A stretch of DNA of 62,152 bases from Bacillota bacterium (GTDB taxonomy: Bacteria; Bacillota; Bacilli; Alicyclobacillales; SLC66). The stretch spans positions 1-62,152 of the forward strand of contig JAJYOE010000002.1 in assembly GCA_021785975.1 (NCBI GenBank). The letters are read 5' to 3'. The notes under the pieces were generated by a model. It saw only the letters and a list, made by a program, of their open reading frames with translations, had not been told where the DNA came from and made no database searches. Shown piece by piece: positions 36,711-45,260 of the stretch. The position numbers and the translations under genes are program-made. Each line of letters begins with the position of its first letter. Within the stretch, counting starts at the first letter, position 1.

Positions 36711-37190
36711 ATGGATGATCAAGCAAAAAAAACGGCCTTGCGCGGCATTTCATACGGCCTGTATGTGGTCGGTGTCAAACAGGACGATGAGGTGAGTGCA
36801 TTTACAGGGAATTGGCTGACACAAACCTCTTTTGACCCTCCGCTTGTCGTTCTTGGGGCAAAAAAAGGCACAACTTCAGAAGAGTGGATTGAAAGCAGTC
36901 AAGTGTTTAGCGTCAGCGTTCTTGAGACAGGACAAAAAGATCTGGCGATGGCGTTTTTCAAGCCGATACATCGTGTTGGCAACAAATTTGGCGATATTGC
37001 GTTCGAACAGGGGCCAACCACAGGATGCCCGGTATTGAATGATGCACTTTCCTGGTTTGAGTGTAAAGTGATCGATGTGAACAAAGCTGGAGACCATACA
37101 ATTTTTATTGGCGAAGTGGTGAATGCAGGCGTTCATCGCGAAGGCAAACCGATGACACTTGCGGAGACAGGTTTTTATTACGGAGGATAA
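36711..37190 (+). CDS. Flavin reductase-like, FMN-binding split-barrel protein
   Basis: A 159-residue member of the flavin reductase (FlaRed) family: RGISYGLYVVGVKQ, then NWLTQTSFDPPLVVLGAKKGT and a C-terminal IFIGEVVNAG typical of the fold. These proteins bind FMN and reduce free flavin or act on small substrates; a flavin-dependent monooxygenase partner is not nearby. ATG 36711 with AAGGGG upstream; TATAAT at 36668-36673 may be its -10 box. Divergent from fabH. Confidence 0.85.
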   Translation: MDDQAKKTALRGISYGLYVVGVKQDDEVSAFTGNWLTQTSFDPPLVVLGAKKGTTSEEWIESSQVFSVSVLETGQKDLAMAFFKPIHRVGNKFGDIAFEQGPTTGCPVLNDALSWFECKVIDVNKAGDHTIFIGEVVNAGVHREGKPMTLAETGFYYGG

Positions 37191-37234
37191 CTCAATAATT
37201 GGACAATAAAGAGATGTAGGGAGAGAAACTGGGA

Positions 37235-37729
37235 GTGGAGATAGAAAATAGAGATGTCATATTGCGACTTTTGCATCAAAATGGACGTTTGTCCGCAGAA
37301 ACAATTGCTTCGATGATTGGCGAAACCCCAGAAAATGTTTCACAAATGATCAAGGAAATGGAAGACGAACGGATCATTTTGCGCTATTCAGCCACCATCA
37401 ATTGGGAGAAAGTCAAGTCTGAGCGGGTCACTGCTGTGATTGATGTCAAGGTGACACCACAGCGAGAAGTCGGATTTGACGCGATTGCAGAGCGGATCTA
37501 TCGTTTTTCCGAAGTAAAATCAGTCGCACTCATGTCTGGTGCATATGACTTGCAAGTAGTGATTGAAGGAGATGATATTCGGGAAATCGCCCGATTTGTC
37601 TCTGAGCGGCTCTCCACGATTGAACACGTGATTTCTACCACCACGCATTTTCTCTTAAAAACCTACAAATCGGACGGCGTTATTTTTGATGATAACGAGG
37701 GCGATCGGCGTTTGGTGGTGGCACCATGA
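37235..37729 (+). CDS. Lrp/AsnC family transcriptional regulator
   Basis: A 164-residue regulator. N-terminal winged helix (RDVILRLLHQNGRLSAETIASMIGETPENVSQMIKEMEDERII) and a C-terminal RAM ligand-binding domain (ERVTAVIDVKVTPQREVGFDAIAERI). Such proteins respond to amino acids. The stop overlaps the start of the aminotransferase gene by 4 bases (ATGA), so it probably regulates its own operon. GTG start at 37235. Confidence 0.9.
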   Translation: MEIENRDVILRLLHQNGRLSAETIASMIGETPENVSQMIKEMEDERIILRYSATINWEKVKSERVTAVIDVKVTPQREVGFDAIAERIYRFSEVKSVALMSGAYDLQVVIEGDDIREIARFVSERLSTIEHVISTTTHFLLKTYKSDGVIFDDNEGDRRLVVAP

Positions 37730-38904
37730 CGGAACTGATCGATCGTTTGTCCAAAACTGTTCGAGATTTGCCTCCATCTGGGATCCGACGTTTTTTTGAT
37801 CTGGCGAGTCAAATGCATGACGTTATCTCGCTCGGCGTTGGCGAACCTGATTTTGTGACGCCATGGCATGTAAGAGAAGCAAGCATTTACGCGTTGGAGA
37901 GAGGGTATACGTCTTATACAGCCAATTCCGGACTGATTGAGCTACGCAGAGAAATCAGCCGTTATTTGCGAAAATTTGAGCTGGATTATGATCCCGAAAC
38001 GGAAATTCTCGTGACGGTTGGTGGCAGTGAGGCGATCGATTTGTCACTTCGCACATTGCTTGAACCGGGTGAAGAAGTGCTCATTCCCGAGCCGACCTAT
38101 GTGTCCTATCGGCCGTGTGCAGTGCTTGCCGGAGGGACACCTGTCATGGTACCGACAGTGATGAAAGATGACTTTCGTTTGACGAGAGAAGCGCTCCTTT
38201 CTGCCCTGACGCCGAATTCAAAAGTGCTAGTGATGTCCTATCCTAATAATCCCACCGGTGCAGTAATGGGACCTGAAGACGTAAAAGACGTGGCGGATCT
38301 TGCGATCTCCCGCGATTTTTTTGTGGTGACCGATGAGATATACGCAGAACTTTCCTACGGGCAGGCACATGTCAGCGTTGCGGCGATTCCCGGGATGAAA
38401 GAGCGCACGATACTCGTCAGCGGTTTATCAAAAGCCTATGCCATGACAGGCTGGCGGGTCGGATACGTGGCGGCACCGCGCGAAATCATGCAGGAACTCA
38501 TCAAAATACACCAATACACGATTCTCTGTGCGCCTGTCATGGGCCAAATGGCAGCAATTGAGGCGCTGCGAAACGGGGATGTGGAACGCGAACGCATGGT
38601 GGAAAGTTACAACGAACGCAGGCGCTTGATGGTAAATGGTTTCAAAAGAATAGGATTTGACTGTCACGAGCCAAAAGGCGCATTTTATGCGTTTCCGTCC
38701 ATTGTCTCCACGGGACTTTCCTCAGAGCAGTTTGCCGAAGGACTATTGAAGGATGGCAAGGTGGCAGTGGTTCCCGGTCACGTATTTGGAGAGTCGGGAG
38801 AAGGCTTTATTCGCGCTTCCTATGCCACATCTGTCGAGCAAATCGAGCGGGCACTGGAGCGGATGGATCGCTTTGTGCATCATTTGCAGCCGCAAAAGGT
38901 ATAG
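37726..38904 (+). CDS. PLP-dependent aminotransferase, class I
   Basis: A 392-residue fold-type I aminotransferase. Landmarks: SLGVGEPDFVTP, YTSYTANSGLIELR, NPTGAV and the PLP lysine in SGLSKAYAMTGWRVGY. Closest in style to PatA-type aromatic or general L-amino acid aminotransferases, but substrate cannot be fixed by reading. Translationally coupled to the upstream AsnC-type regulator and followed after 3 bases by a DUF309 gene. This AsnC-aminotransferase pair is common in Bacilli. Confidence 0.9.
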   Translation: MTELIDRLSKTVRDLPPSGIRRFFDLASQMHDVISLGVGEPDFVTPWHVREASIYALERGYTSYTANSGLIELRREISRYLRKFELDYDPETEILVTVGGSEAIDLSLRTLLEPGEEVLIPEPTYVSYRPCAVLAGGTPVMVPTVMKDDFRLTREALLSALTPNSKVLVMSYPNNPTGAVMGPEDVKDVADLAISRDFFVVTDEIYAELSYGQAHVSVAAIPGMKERTILVSGLSKAYAMTGWRVGYVAAPREIMQELIKIHQYTILCAPVMGQMAAIEALRNGDVERERMVESYNERRRLMVNGFKRIGFDCHEPKGAFYAFPSIVSTGLSSEQFAEGLLKDGKVAVVPGHVFGESGEGFIRASYATSVEQIERALERMDRFVHHLQPQKV

Positions 38905-38907
38905 AAC

Positions 38908-39324
38908 ATGGATGAGCGTTGGCTGGACTATCTGTTTTATTTTAATGTGGAAAAAAATTATTTTGAGTGTCACGAGTATGGCGAGTCGCTCTGGTTAGAC
39001 AGTGGACGGCCAGAAGCCTTGAAAGGAATGATCCAGGCAGCCGTCTGTCTCTATCACCTGGAAAACGGCAACATCAGAGGCGGCTATGCGATGTGGCTGC
39101 GGGCTAGACAATATTTGCAACCTGTAAGACCACACTACATGGGAATTGACGTGAACGGCTTAATCGATCAAATCAATGCGGTTTTTTATCGAGTTCCCAA
39201 TGAATGGCGGGACAAAGTCGTATCGAGCCGGGATGTGGCAGCACTGATGTTGCCTGAGGTATTCATTCGAATCGTCGATGTGGATCTCGCGAACCGAATG
39301 GATGGTTTTTCACCTAGTGAATAA
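38908..39324 (+). CDS. DUF309 domain protein
   Basis: A 138-residue protein with the DUF309 signature FNVEKNYFECHEYGESLW and LKGMIQAAVCLYHLENGNIRGG. The conserved HE-type motif suggests metal binding, but no function is known. ATG start 3 bases after the aminotransferase, so probably in its operon. The last 11 bases overlap the convergent PiT transporter gene. Confidence 0.85.
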   Translation: MDERWLDYLFYFNVEKNYFECHEYGESLWLDSGRPEALKGMIQAAVCLYHLENGNIRGGYAMWLRARQYLQPVRPHYMGIDVNGLIDQINAVFYRVPNEWRDKVVSSRDVAALMLPEVFIRIVDVDLANRMDGFSPSE

Positions 39325-40273
39325 AAAGGGCGATGAGCATTCCGAAAAGTACTGCCACCGGAAAGGTAAATGCCCAAGCCACATACAGCTTGATCACCTT
39401 GGCTCGATTCAGATGATGATGGCGCAGGTCATGGCCCACACCGATCAGTGCGCTATCGATGGTTTGCGTGGTGCTGACAGGCCCTCCCAGCAACGCGGCC
39501 CCGATCACTACAAATACTGCGGTGGTCTGGATCGAGGCAACGTGTTTTGGCTTTAGTTCGTAGAAGGCGTGACCGATGGTTTGCGCGATCCGTCCACCGC
39601 CCAGTACGGCTCCGATAACCCAGATGATCGTGGACGAGACCACTAGCATCAACGTGATGTGAAAATGCGGCGAGATTCGTCCGATCACAAGTAGTGTGGC
39701 GGCAAGGCCAACCGCCTTTTCCGCGTCATTAGCGCCATAGGCGAGTCCTTGCAAAAAAGATAGCAGGTAAGATAGAGGGCGCCACCAGACTTCCCATTTG
39801 GATTCAAGGCTGTGGCGTATTTTTCGTTCTAGTTTGTACAAAAGTTCTCCAGCCAAAAAACCCAAGGTGACAGAGAGGATGATGGATAGGATCGTCATCC
39901 AAAGCCCTTGAAAGTGAATCGCTTGAAGGCCGAGTCTCGACCCGGCAGTTCCAATCAGGCCTCCTACCAGGGCCAGTGAGGTGCTGGTGGGAACGCGTAT
40001 CACCCAACTCAATACCAGTGTGGCAAGTGTGGCTACCAGGGCCGCATTTAAGATGGATACATCCCCTGCATGCAATTGGATGATGTTGTTGCCAATGGTA
40101 TCGGCCACACGAGCACCGAGCACAAAAGGACCTATCACAATACCCATTAGCAGCAGAAGGAAAGTGATCTTCCATCTTGTGCCGATATGCTCCACCAATC
40201 CCAGCAAGTTCCCGCCGTCATTCCAACCGGATATTCCCTGAAAAATGATCAGTAACAAGAAAGCGAAAGCCAC
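39314..40273 (-). CDS. pit: PiT family inorganic phosphate transporter
   Basis: A 319-residue membrane protein with about 9-10 helices and duplicated PiT signatures: N-terminal GISGWNDGGNLLG and C-terminal LAYGANDAEKAVGLA. The first copy deviates from the usual GxNDxAN, so ion specificity could be modified. Low-affinity, proton- or Na-coupled metal-phosphate uptake is expected. Followed in the opposite sense by nothing of the phosphate regulon; the ClC gene lies 15 bases upstream, possibly co-transcribed. Confidence 0.85.
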   Translation of the reverse strand: MAFAFLLLIIFQGISGWNDGGNLLGLVEHIGTRWKITFLLLLMGIVIGPFVLGARVADTIGNNIIQLHAGDVSILNAALVATLATLVLSWVIRVPTSTSLALVGGLIGTAGSRLGLQAIHFQGLWMTILSIILSVTLGFLAGELLYKLERKIRHSLESKWEVWWRPLSYLLSFLQGLAYGANDAEKAVGLAATLLVIGRISPHFHITLMLVVSSTIIWVIGAVLGGGRIAQTIGHAFYELKPKHVASIQTTAVFVVIGAALLGGPVSTTQTIDSALIGVGHDLRHHHLNRAKVIKLYVAWAFTFPVAVLFGMLIALFIH

Positions 40274-40288
40274 GTTGGTTTCCCCATT

Positions 40289-41989
40289 TTACTCTTGATA
40301 GGACCGTACAATGTCAGAACTCCCAATTACACCTTGCGCCACATTCTCTTCATCTACCACCAGCAAATACGTGGTGCCAAGTTCGTTCATCAGTGTGCTC
40401 GCATCGCTCAAGGTGGCATTCGCCTGAATTCTCCCAATGACCGGTGGCAACAGATCTTGTAGTTTGGCGTTTTCTTTTCCGAGTTGAATATTTTCCAAAA
40501 TCTGAGATCTCGCTACACTTCCAAGTATGAACCCATCACTGCCTTTTACGTTGACAAACCATTCCTTCGTTTTCTTGATGGTATTGAGCGCATCACGTAA
40601 AGAGATTCCACCATCGATCGTTAACCGGTCTGCATGCATGGCTTCTTTGACTAGTACTGACGATAAATGATCGGGATTGCGCTTGCGCAAGATGTCCAGC
40701 CCACGCCGTGCCAACTTCATGGTATAAATGCTTTCTCTGGAAATCTTTGAGGAAACGGCAGTGGCTATCACCGCTGCAAGCATCAATGGCAAAATGAGCT
40801 GATAGTTGCCCGTCATTTCAAATAGCATCACCATCGCGGTGATCGGAGCGTGTGCAGAACCAGCAAATACCGCCGCCATGCCAACGGCAGCAAATACACC
40901 GTCACTAACGGGAAGATGGGGGAAAAGCATCTTTAAGATCATGCCATAGGCACCGCCAAGCATAGAGCCCATAAATAGACCTGGCGCGAAAACCCCGCCT
41001 GACCCACCTGCGGCTAGTGTGAGTGAAGTCATCACTAACTTGAGGAATAGAAGCGCAATTAACATGCCAAGTACAAGGTGATTGACTAATGCTTTTTCAA
41101 CTGTAGGGTAACCCACACCAAACAGTTGAGGAAAAAAGTAACCGATGATGCCGATGATAAGGCCGCCTGATGCAGGTTTAAGCCATTCTGGGATTTTTTT
41201 AAGCTTATCGTATAGATCTTCAAAGATAAACAAAACGCGGATATAGAAAACGCCATACAGTCCACCCAACACTCCGAGCAGGGCAAACAAGAACAGAATA
41301 TAAAAATTGCCAGACACGGTGTAGTGGGGCAGTGGAAATGACGCAAAATTACCGAAATAGGTACGGCCAATGTCTGCAGAAATGACGGAGGAAATGACAA
41401 TGGCGCTGACGTTGGTGAGTTCAAAGCTGCCAAGAATGATTTCAAACGCGAATAGCGCGCCGCCGATTGGAGCATTGAATGTGGCTGCGATTCCTGCCGC
41501 CGCACCGCATGCTACGAGTGTTTTGAGCATTCTTTCGCTCACTCCAAAGATTTGCCCAAACGTAGAGCCCCATGCGGAACCGATTTGGACAATTGGGCCT
41601 TCACGACCCACAGAGCCGCCTGAGCCAAGCGTGATGGCAGAAGCCAGCGCTTTCACCACCACAATGCGAGGACGAATGATGCCTTTTTTTTCAGTGATCG
41701 CCACCATCACTTCGGGAACTCCATGCCCTTTGGCTTCTCGGGCAAAAAAGTATACAATAGGGCCGACTAACAGTCCGCCGATGATCGGAACAAAGAAAGA
41801 TCGGACGCCGTGGTAAGATGCCAACTGGAATTGAGTTTGATGGAAAAAAAGAAAAGTAAATTCTGTAATCATCCAGCGAAAAACGACTGCACCATAACCG
41901 CCGCCAAGTCCTATGATGGCTGCGTAAAGCAGAATGGTAATTGGTTCGGACAATACTTTAGTGATGGAACGGTTGACAGATGCGAGCAT
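40289..41989 (-). CDS. ClC family chloride channel/antiporter with CBS domains
   Basis: A 566-residue protein. The ClC core carries GSGGSVGREGPIVQIG (gating Glu in GREGP), AAAGIAATFNAPIGGALFAFE and GGVFAPGLFMGSMLGG (GxFxP), then two C-terminal CBS domains (from about residue 440). CBS-bearing members are often nucleotide-regulated. In acid-tolerant bacteria ClC antiporters support acid resistance; the role here is inferred. About 10 hydrophobic segments. The gene is preceded by a terminator that separates it from the flavoprotein gene. Confidence 0.92.
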   Translation of the reverse strand: MLASVNRSITKVLSEPITILLYAAIIGLGGGYGAVVFRWMITEFTFLFFHQTQFQLASYHGVRSFFVPIIGGLLVGPIVYFFAREAKGHGVPEVMVAITEKKGIIRPRIVVVKALASAITLGSGGSVGREGPIVQIGSAWGSTFGQIFGVSERMLKTLVACGAAAGIAATFNAPIGGALFAFEIILGSFELTNVSAIVISSVISADIGRTYFGNFASFPLPHYTVSGNFYILFLFALLGVLGGLYGVFYIRVLFIFEDLYDKLKKIPEWLKPASGGLIIGIIGYFFPQLFGVGYPTVEKALVNHLVLGMLIALLFLKLVMTSLTLAAGGSGGVFAPGLFMGSMLGGAYGMILKMLFPHLPVSDGVFAAVGMAAVFAGSAHAPITAMVMLFEMTGNYQLILPLMLAAVIATAVSSKISRESIYTMKLARRGLDILRKRNPDHLSSVLVKEAMHADRLTIDGGISLRDALNTIKKTKEWFVNVKGSDGFILGSVARSQILENIQLGKENAKLQDLLPPVIGRIQANATLSDASTLMNELGTTYLLVVDEENVAQGVIGSSDIVRSYQE

Positions 41990-42011
41990 ATTGATAAGGC
42001 CTCCAGAAAAT

Positions 42012-42049
42012 CATCAAAAATAAAGACCGCAATCGGGAGTTTGCGGTCT
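42012..42049 (-). terminator. Terminator between the flavoprotein gene and the ClC gene
   Basis: AGACCGCAA (42024-42032) and TTGCGGTCT (42041-42049) form a 9-bp stem with an 8-base loop; read on the minus strand it is followed by TTTATTTTT. A nearly identical stem occurs at 57078-57101. Confidence 0.8.
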
Positions 42050-42105
42050 CCTAAATACATTTTAATATAAAATCGCTATTTACAAAAGTTAATCTTAAGG
42101 AGGCT

Positions 42106-42125
42106 CTGTGACAAAGATGTCACAG
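42106..42125 (-). other. Hairpin across the stop codon of the flavoprotein gene
   Basis: CTGTGACA (42106-42113), four loop bases, TGTCACAG (42118-42125). It includes the stop codon (42120-42122) and has no T run; it may stabilise the message or assist termination with the hairpin 60 bases further on. Confidence 0.5.
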
Positions 42126-43121
42126 ATACACCGGTTCTTTTGGCGCTGATGCATTTACCCAGCGTTCAGGTAAACAGCCTTCCTGACGGAGAATTTTGTT
42201 AATCCAAACTCCCGCCTGAGCTCCTTCTCCAATAGCAATCATGGCTTGTTGTGTATGGGCTACAATGTCGCCAACTGCCCACACACCAGGTACACTCGTT
42301 TGCTTAGTGCGGGGGTCGACCACGATATGTCCGTTTGCCAATGTTTCTACTCCTAGTTTTTTCGCCAGTTCTGAATGGACACTATGCATACCGAGCGCAG
42401 AGAATACCTTATCACTCTCAATCACGGTTCCATCTTGCAGAATCACTTGCTCAACGCGTTCCCTGTCAGCACCCACAAATTCCTTTAGTGGGCTATGAAA
42501 TACAGGAATATGGTAGTGTTCGAGTTGTTTTTGCAATTCTTCACTAATAACAGCGGTGGGGTCCACATTGACCACGCTGATATCTCTAGTCCAATTCAAT
42601 AACATCAATGCTTTACTCGGTCCCGCATTGCCTTTTCCAACGACGACCACACGCTTATTCAACACTTCATATCCATCACAATCAGCACAGTAATAAATGC
42701 CATATCCAGCCCAGTGGTAAACGTTTGGCACTTCAGGATGGCGGTCCATGATGCCAGTGGAAATGACCAGTTTCCTAGTGCGCACCCTGTCGATTTGTTC
42801 TGTAATTCCCGCTTTATACTCTTTACGCCTTTGCGCTGAAACGGTAAATAAACCATCTTCGTCCCGCGAGACATCTGTGGCAATTTTTAATAAAAATTCT
42901 ACGCCATATTGTTCCGCTTGTTGCTTCCCTTTTTTTAGCAATTCCATTCCAGATACCCCTTCAGGGTAACCGAGCATATTCATATATCTTGGCGTATAAA
43001 AGGTGCGACCCTTGCTGCGATCGATCACAAGGGTTTTCCAGCCATAACGTCCGGCATGGATTGCGGCTTGTAAACCACCCACGCCACCGCCGATAATCAC
43101 TACATCGTACAAATTCTCCAT
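42120..43121 (-). CDS. Thioredoxin reductase-like FAD/NAD(P) oxidoreductase
   Basis: About 333 residues. N-terminal FAD motif VVIIGGGVGGLQAAIHAGRYG, central redox motif CADC (YYCADCDGYEV) followed by VVVVGKGNAGPSKA for NAD(P), and C-terminal GVWAVGDIV. This is the layout of thioredoxin reductase-like proteins; the sequence diverges from classical TrxB (CATC), so the partner may not be thioredoxin. The start is placed at ATG 43121, after an SD-like AGGGGATGA. A CsoR/CstR-type operator overlaps the -35 box, linking it to copper or reactive sulfur stress (inference). Confidence 0.87.
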   Translation of the reverse strand: MENLYDVVIIGGGVGGLQAAIHAGRYGWKTLVIDRSKGRTFYTPRYMNMLGYPEGVSGMELLKKGKQQAEQYGVEFLLKIATDVSRDEDGLFTVSAQRRKEYKAGITEQIDRVRTRKLVISTGIMDRHPEVPNVYHWAGYGIYYCADCDGYEVLNKRVVVVGKGNAGPSKALMLLNWTRDISVVNVDPTAVISEELQKQLEHYHIPVFHSPLKEFVGADRERVEQVILQDGTVIESDKVFSALGMHSVHSELAKKLGVETLANGHIVVDPRTKQTSVPGVWAVGDIVAHTQQAMIAIGEGAQAGVWINKILRQEGCLPERWVNASAPKEPVYL

Positions 43122-43162
43122 GTTCATCCCCTGTATCGAATGTATTTTTTGGTTTCGATAAC

Positions 43163-43196
43163 AGTATAGCACATAACGTTATACCCATAGGGGTAT
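43163..43196 (-). promoter_or_regulatory. Promoter with CsoR/CstR-type operator
   Basis: On the minus strand the -10 box is TATACT (43168-43163), and 17 bases upstream lies CCTATG as a weak -35. The region 43181-43196 reads ATACCC, ATAG, GGGTAT, a palindrome of the type bound by the CsoR/RcnR/CstR (DUF156) repressors. The site would block the -35 region. Confidence 0.65.
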
Positions 43197-43237
43197 ATTT
43201 TTAAAATTCATGTAATTGTCACAATTATCATGTTGAA

Positions 43238-44530
43238 TCACTTATTTCGGAGGAAGACCAGAAGTACACCCACGACAAGCAGGATTAAAGTCGGGAGCAG
43301 ATTGTGGATACCACTGAAAACCGTCAATAACAGCGCAGTGATTGTCGCGAGAAATGCGAGTCCTCGGCGCAATGTCGAGGAGGTGATGAGTCCGCTCCAA
43401 TCTGCGGTTTTGTGAAAACTGACTGCGATAAATACGATGGCGTAAGGGATGAGGGCAGTGAGCGAACTTGCCGCAATGGCTTCTGAAAAAAGCGGTAGGA
43501 GAGCGACGACGGCGATCATCAGACCGATGGCGAATGGCAGTGATCGATGAAATTCACTATCGTGGTTTTTGAGTAGATGCGGTGCCGGAAGCAGTTCGTC
43601 ACGAATTAAGGATTGCGTGAGCGATGAGGTGGAAATGATCCATGACAGAATCGAACTGGTCACGACGCCAACCGCTCCCCAGGCGATCACTTGTCCCAAC
43701 CAGGGAGAATACTCGGCGCCAATCAGCACGAGCGGATTAGCGCTATTGGCGATGAGGCGAGTAGGAAGTGCCAGAATGGTTGAAAAAGCAACGAGGATAT
43801 AGAGCACTCCTACCAAAGTGGACCCGATAAGCATTCCTCGGCCCAGTGTCAGTCGGCTTTTATAAGAACCACTGGGCACTGCGACCGCTTCCCAGCCTGA
43901 ATAGGTCCAAAAAGCATAGAATGTGGCAAGCCACACTGAGCTTCCAAAATGAGGGTGAAGCATTTGCGATAAATGGACGCTTTCTGTACTGCTTGCAACA
44001 GTCAGCGCATGTCCTATTCCGTAAACTAGTCCCAACGTGATGCTTAGCACCAGCAATAATAACGTGATCATTGTGAGAATTCGTTGCACCATCATGCCGA
44101 CATGGATGCCTTGTGCAGTGATGATCACAAGGATAGCCACAACGACCAAGCCGAAGAATGTAGAAAAAGGCAAATTCATTTGTGCAAACATATGAATGAG
44201 CGCCGTCAGTAGTGCGGACGATGCACCTAACGCGGACAACCAGAACGACCACGCGGCGAATAAGCCAAGTCGTTTGCTAACATGATCGCGCAAGAACACA
44301 TAGGGACCGCCCGACTCTGCCAGTACGCCAGTCAGGTCGCTAAATGTCAGCGCCATCGGGAAACTCAGTATGACAATGAAAATCCATGCCCAAACGGCGT
44401 ACGTGTTGGCAGTTTTCACGGTGAGGGCAAGGATTGTGAATATACCCGCTCCCACCATGCTGCTGACCGTCAACGACACCGCGTCCATCATGCCAAGTGT
44501 GCGTGTTGAAGAGGACCTATTTTTATTCAT
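43238..44530 (-). CDS. APC family amino acid permease
   Basis: A 430-residue protein with about 12 helices. The N-terminal DAVSLTVSSMVGAGIFTI carries the APC substrate-binding signature GAGIF. It should take up amino acids or amines by symport; substrate cannot be predicted. ATG 44530 on the minus strand. Neighbours (catalase on the same strand, flavoprotein) give no clear functional clue. Confidence 0.85.
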   Translation of the reverse strand: MNKNRSSSTRTLGMMDAVSLTVSSMVGAGIFTILALTVKTANTYAVWAWIFIVILSFPMALTFSDLTGVLAESGGPYVFLRDHVSKRLGLFAAWSFWLSALGASSALLTALIHMFAQMNLPFSTFFGLVVVAILVIITAQGIHVGMMVQRILTMITLLLLVLSITLGLVYGIGHALTVASSTESVHLSQMLHPHFGSSVWLATFYAFWTYSGWEAVAVPSGSYKSRLTLGRGMLIGSTLVGVLYILVAFSTILALPTRLIANSANPLVLIGAEYSPWLGQVIAWGAVGVVTSSILSWIISTSSLTQSLIRDELLPAPHLLKNHDSEFHRSLPFAIGLMIAVVALLPLFSEAIAASSLTALIPYAIVFIAVSFHKTADWSGLITSSTLRRGLAFLATITALLLTVFSGIHNLLPTLILLVVGVLLVFLRNK

Positions 44531-44599
44531 AGGGAGAATTCTAGCTGAACTAATGATGAAAATGCAAGCATTCTAAAGCGTTGGCTGATAAGGGATAGA

Positions 44600-45172
44600 T
44601 TAGTAAAATTTCTTTGTACTTGCCTCTTCACGCAACATCTGTACGACCTCACGAAAACGTTCTGAATGAACTACTTCACGTTCACGAAGAAAAATGAGTC
44701 CATCCTGCAGATCTTTGTCATCGGTCAGGTCAATTAGCTTTTGATAGACTGAGCGGGCTTTTTCTTCTGCGGCGATATCTTCATACAAATTGGCAATGGG
44801 GTCACCTTTCGATGCGATGTACATGACGCTGAAAGGGACTCCATTGCCATCCGTGTAAAAAGGGTCATGGCCGTGATCGGCATAGTGCGCTCCAAGGCCG
44901 TGCGCCCTCATTTCTTCCGCGGTCGCTCCTTTGACAAGCTTGTGGACCATCGTGGCGATGATCTCCAGATGCGCCAGTTCCTCTGTGGCGATATCGGTCA
45001 GCATGGCAATCGCCTTGCGGTTTTTCATTCCGTAGCGCTGATTCATGTATCGAAGTGAAGCAGCTAACTCTCCGTCTGGACCGCCGTACTGTGTGATTAG
45101 ATATTTTGCCATCCCGACGTCTTTTTTACTGACACGAACTGGATATTGCAAGCGTTTCTCATAGATCCACAA
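44600..45172 (-). CDS. Manganese catalase family protein, CotJC-type
   Basis: About 190 residues with the di-Mn catalase fold: TEELAHLEIIATMVHKL and REREVVHSERFREVVQML supply the Glu/His metal ligands, preceded by GGPDGELAASLRYMNQRY as in spore coat protein CotJC. TTG 45172 is chosen since GGGGGAG is 6 bases upstream and the product starts WIYEKRLQYPV like CotJC; an open frame further upstream is not needed. It is separate from cotJA-cotJB, which lie 12 kb away. A radical SAM gene is directly upstream on the same strand. Confidence 0.88.
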   Translation of the reverse strand: MWIYEKRLQYPVRVSKKDVGMAKYLITQYGGPDGELAASLRYMNQRYGMKNRKAIAMLTDIATEELAHLEIIATMVHKLVKGATAEEMRAHGLGAHYADHGHDPFYTDGNGVPFSVMYIASKGDPIANLYEDIAAEEKARSVYQKLIDLTDDKDLQDGLIFLREREVVHSERFREVVQMLREEASTKKFY

Positions 45173-45186
45173 CCCAATCTCCCCCT

Positions 45187-45213
45187 GCATAGGCACTTGC
45201 CTACAGCCTATGC
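45187..45213 (-). promoter_or_regulatory. Hairpin between the radical SAM gene and the catalase gene
   Basis: GCATAGGC (45187-45194) and GCCTATGC (45206-45213) pair perfectly around an 11-base loop, ending a few bases before the catalase ribosome binding site. There is no T run. It may process or stabilise the catalase message. Confidence 0.55.
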
Positions 45214-45260
45214 CAGATGTTGCAGAAGGTGATTGGATCAACATCAGCGCAAATCGATCA

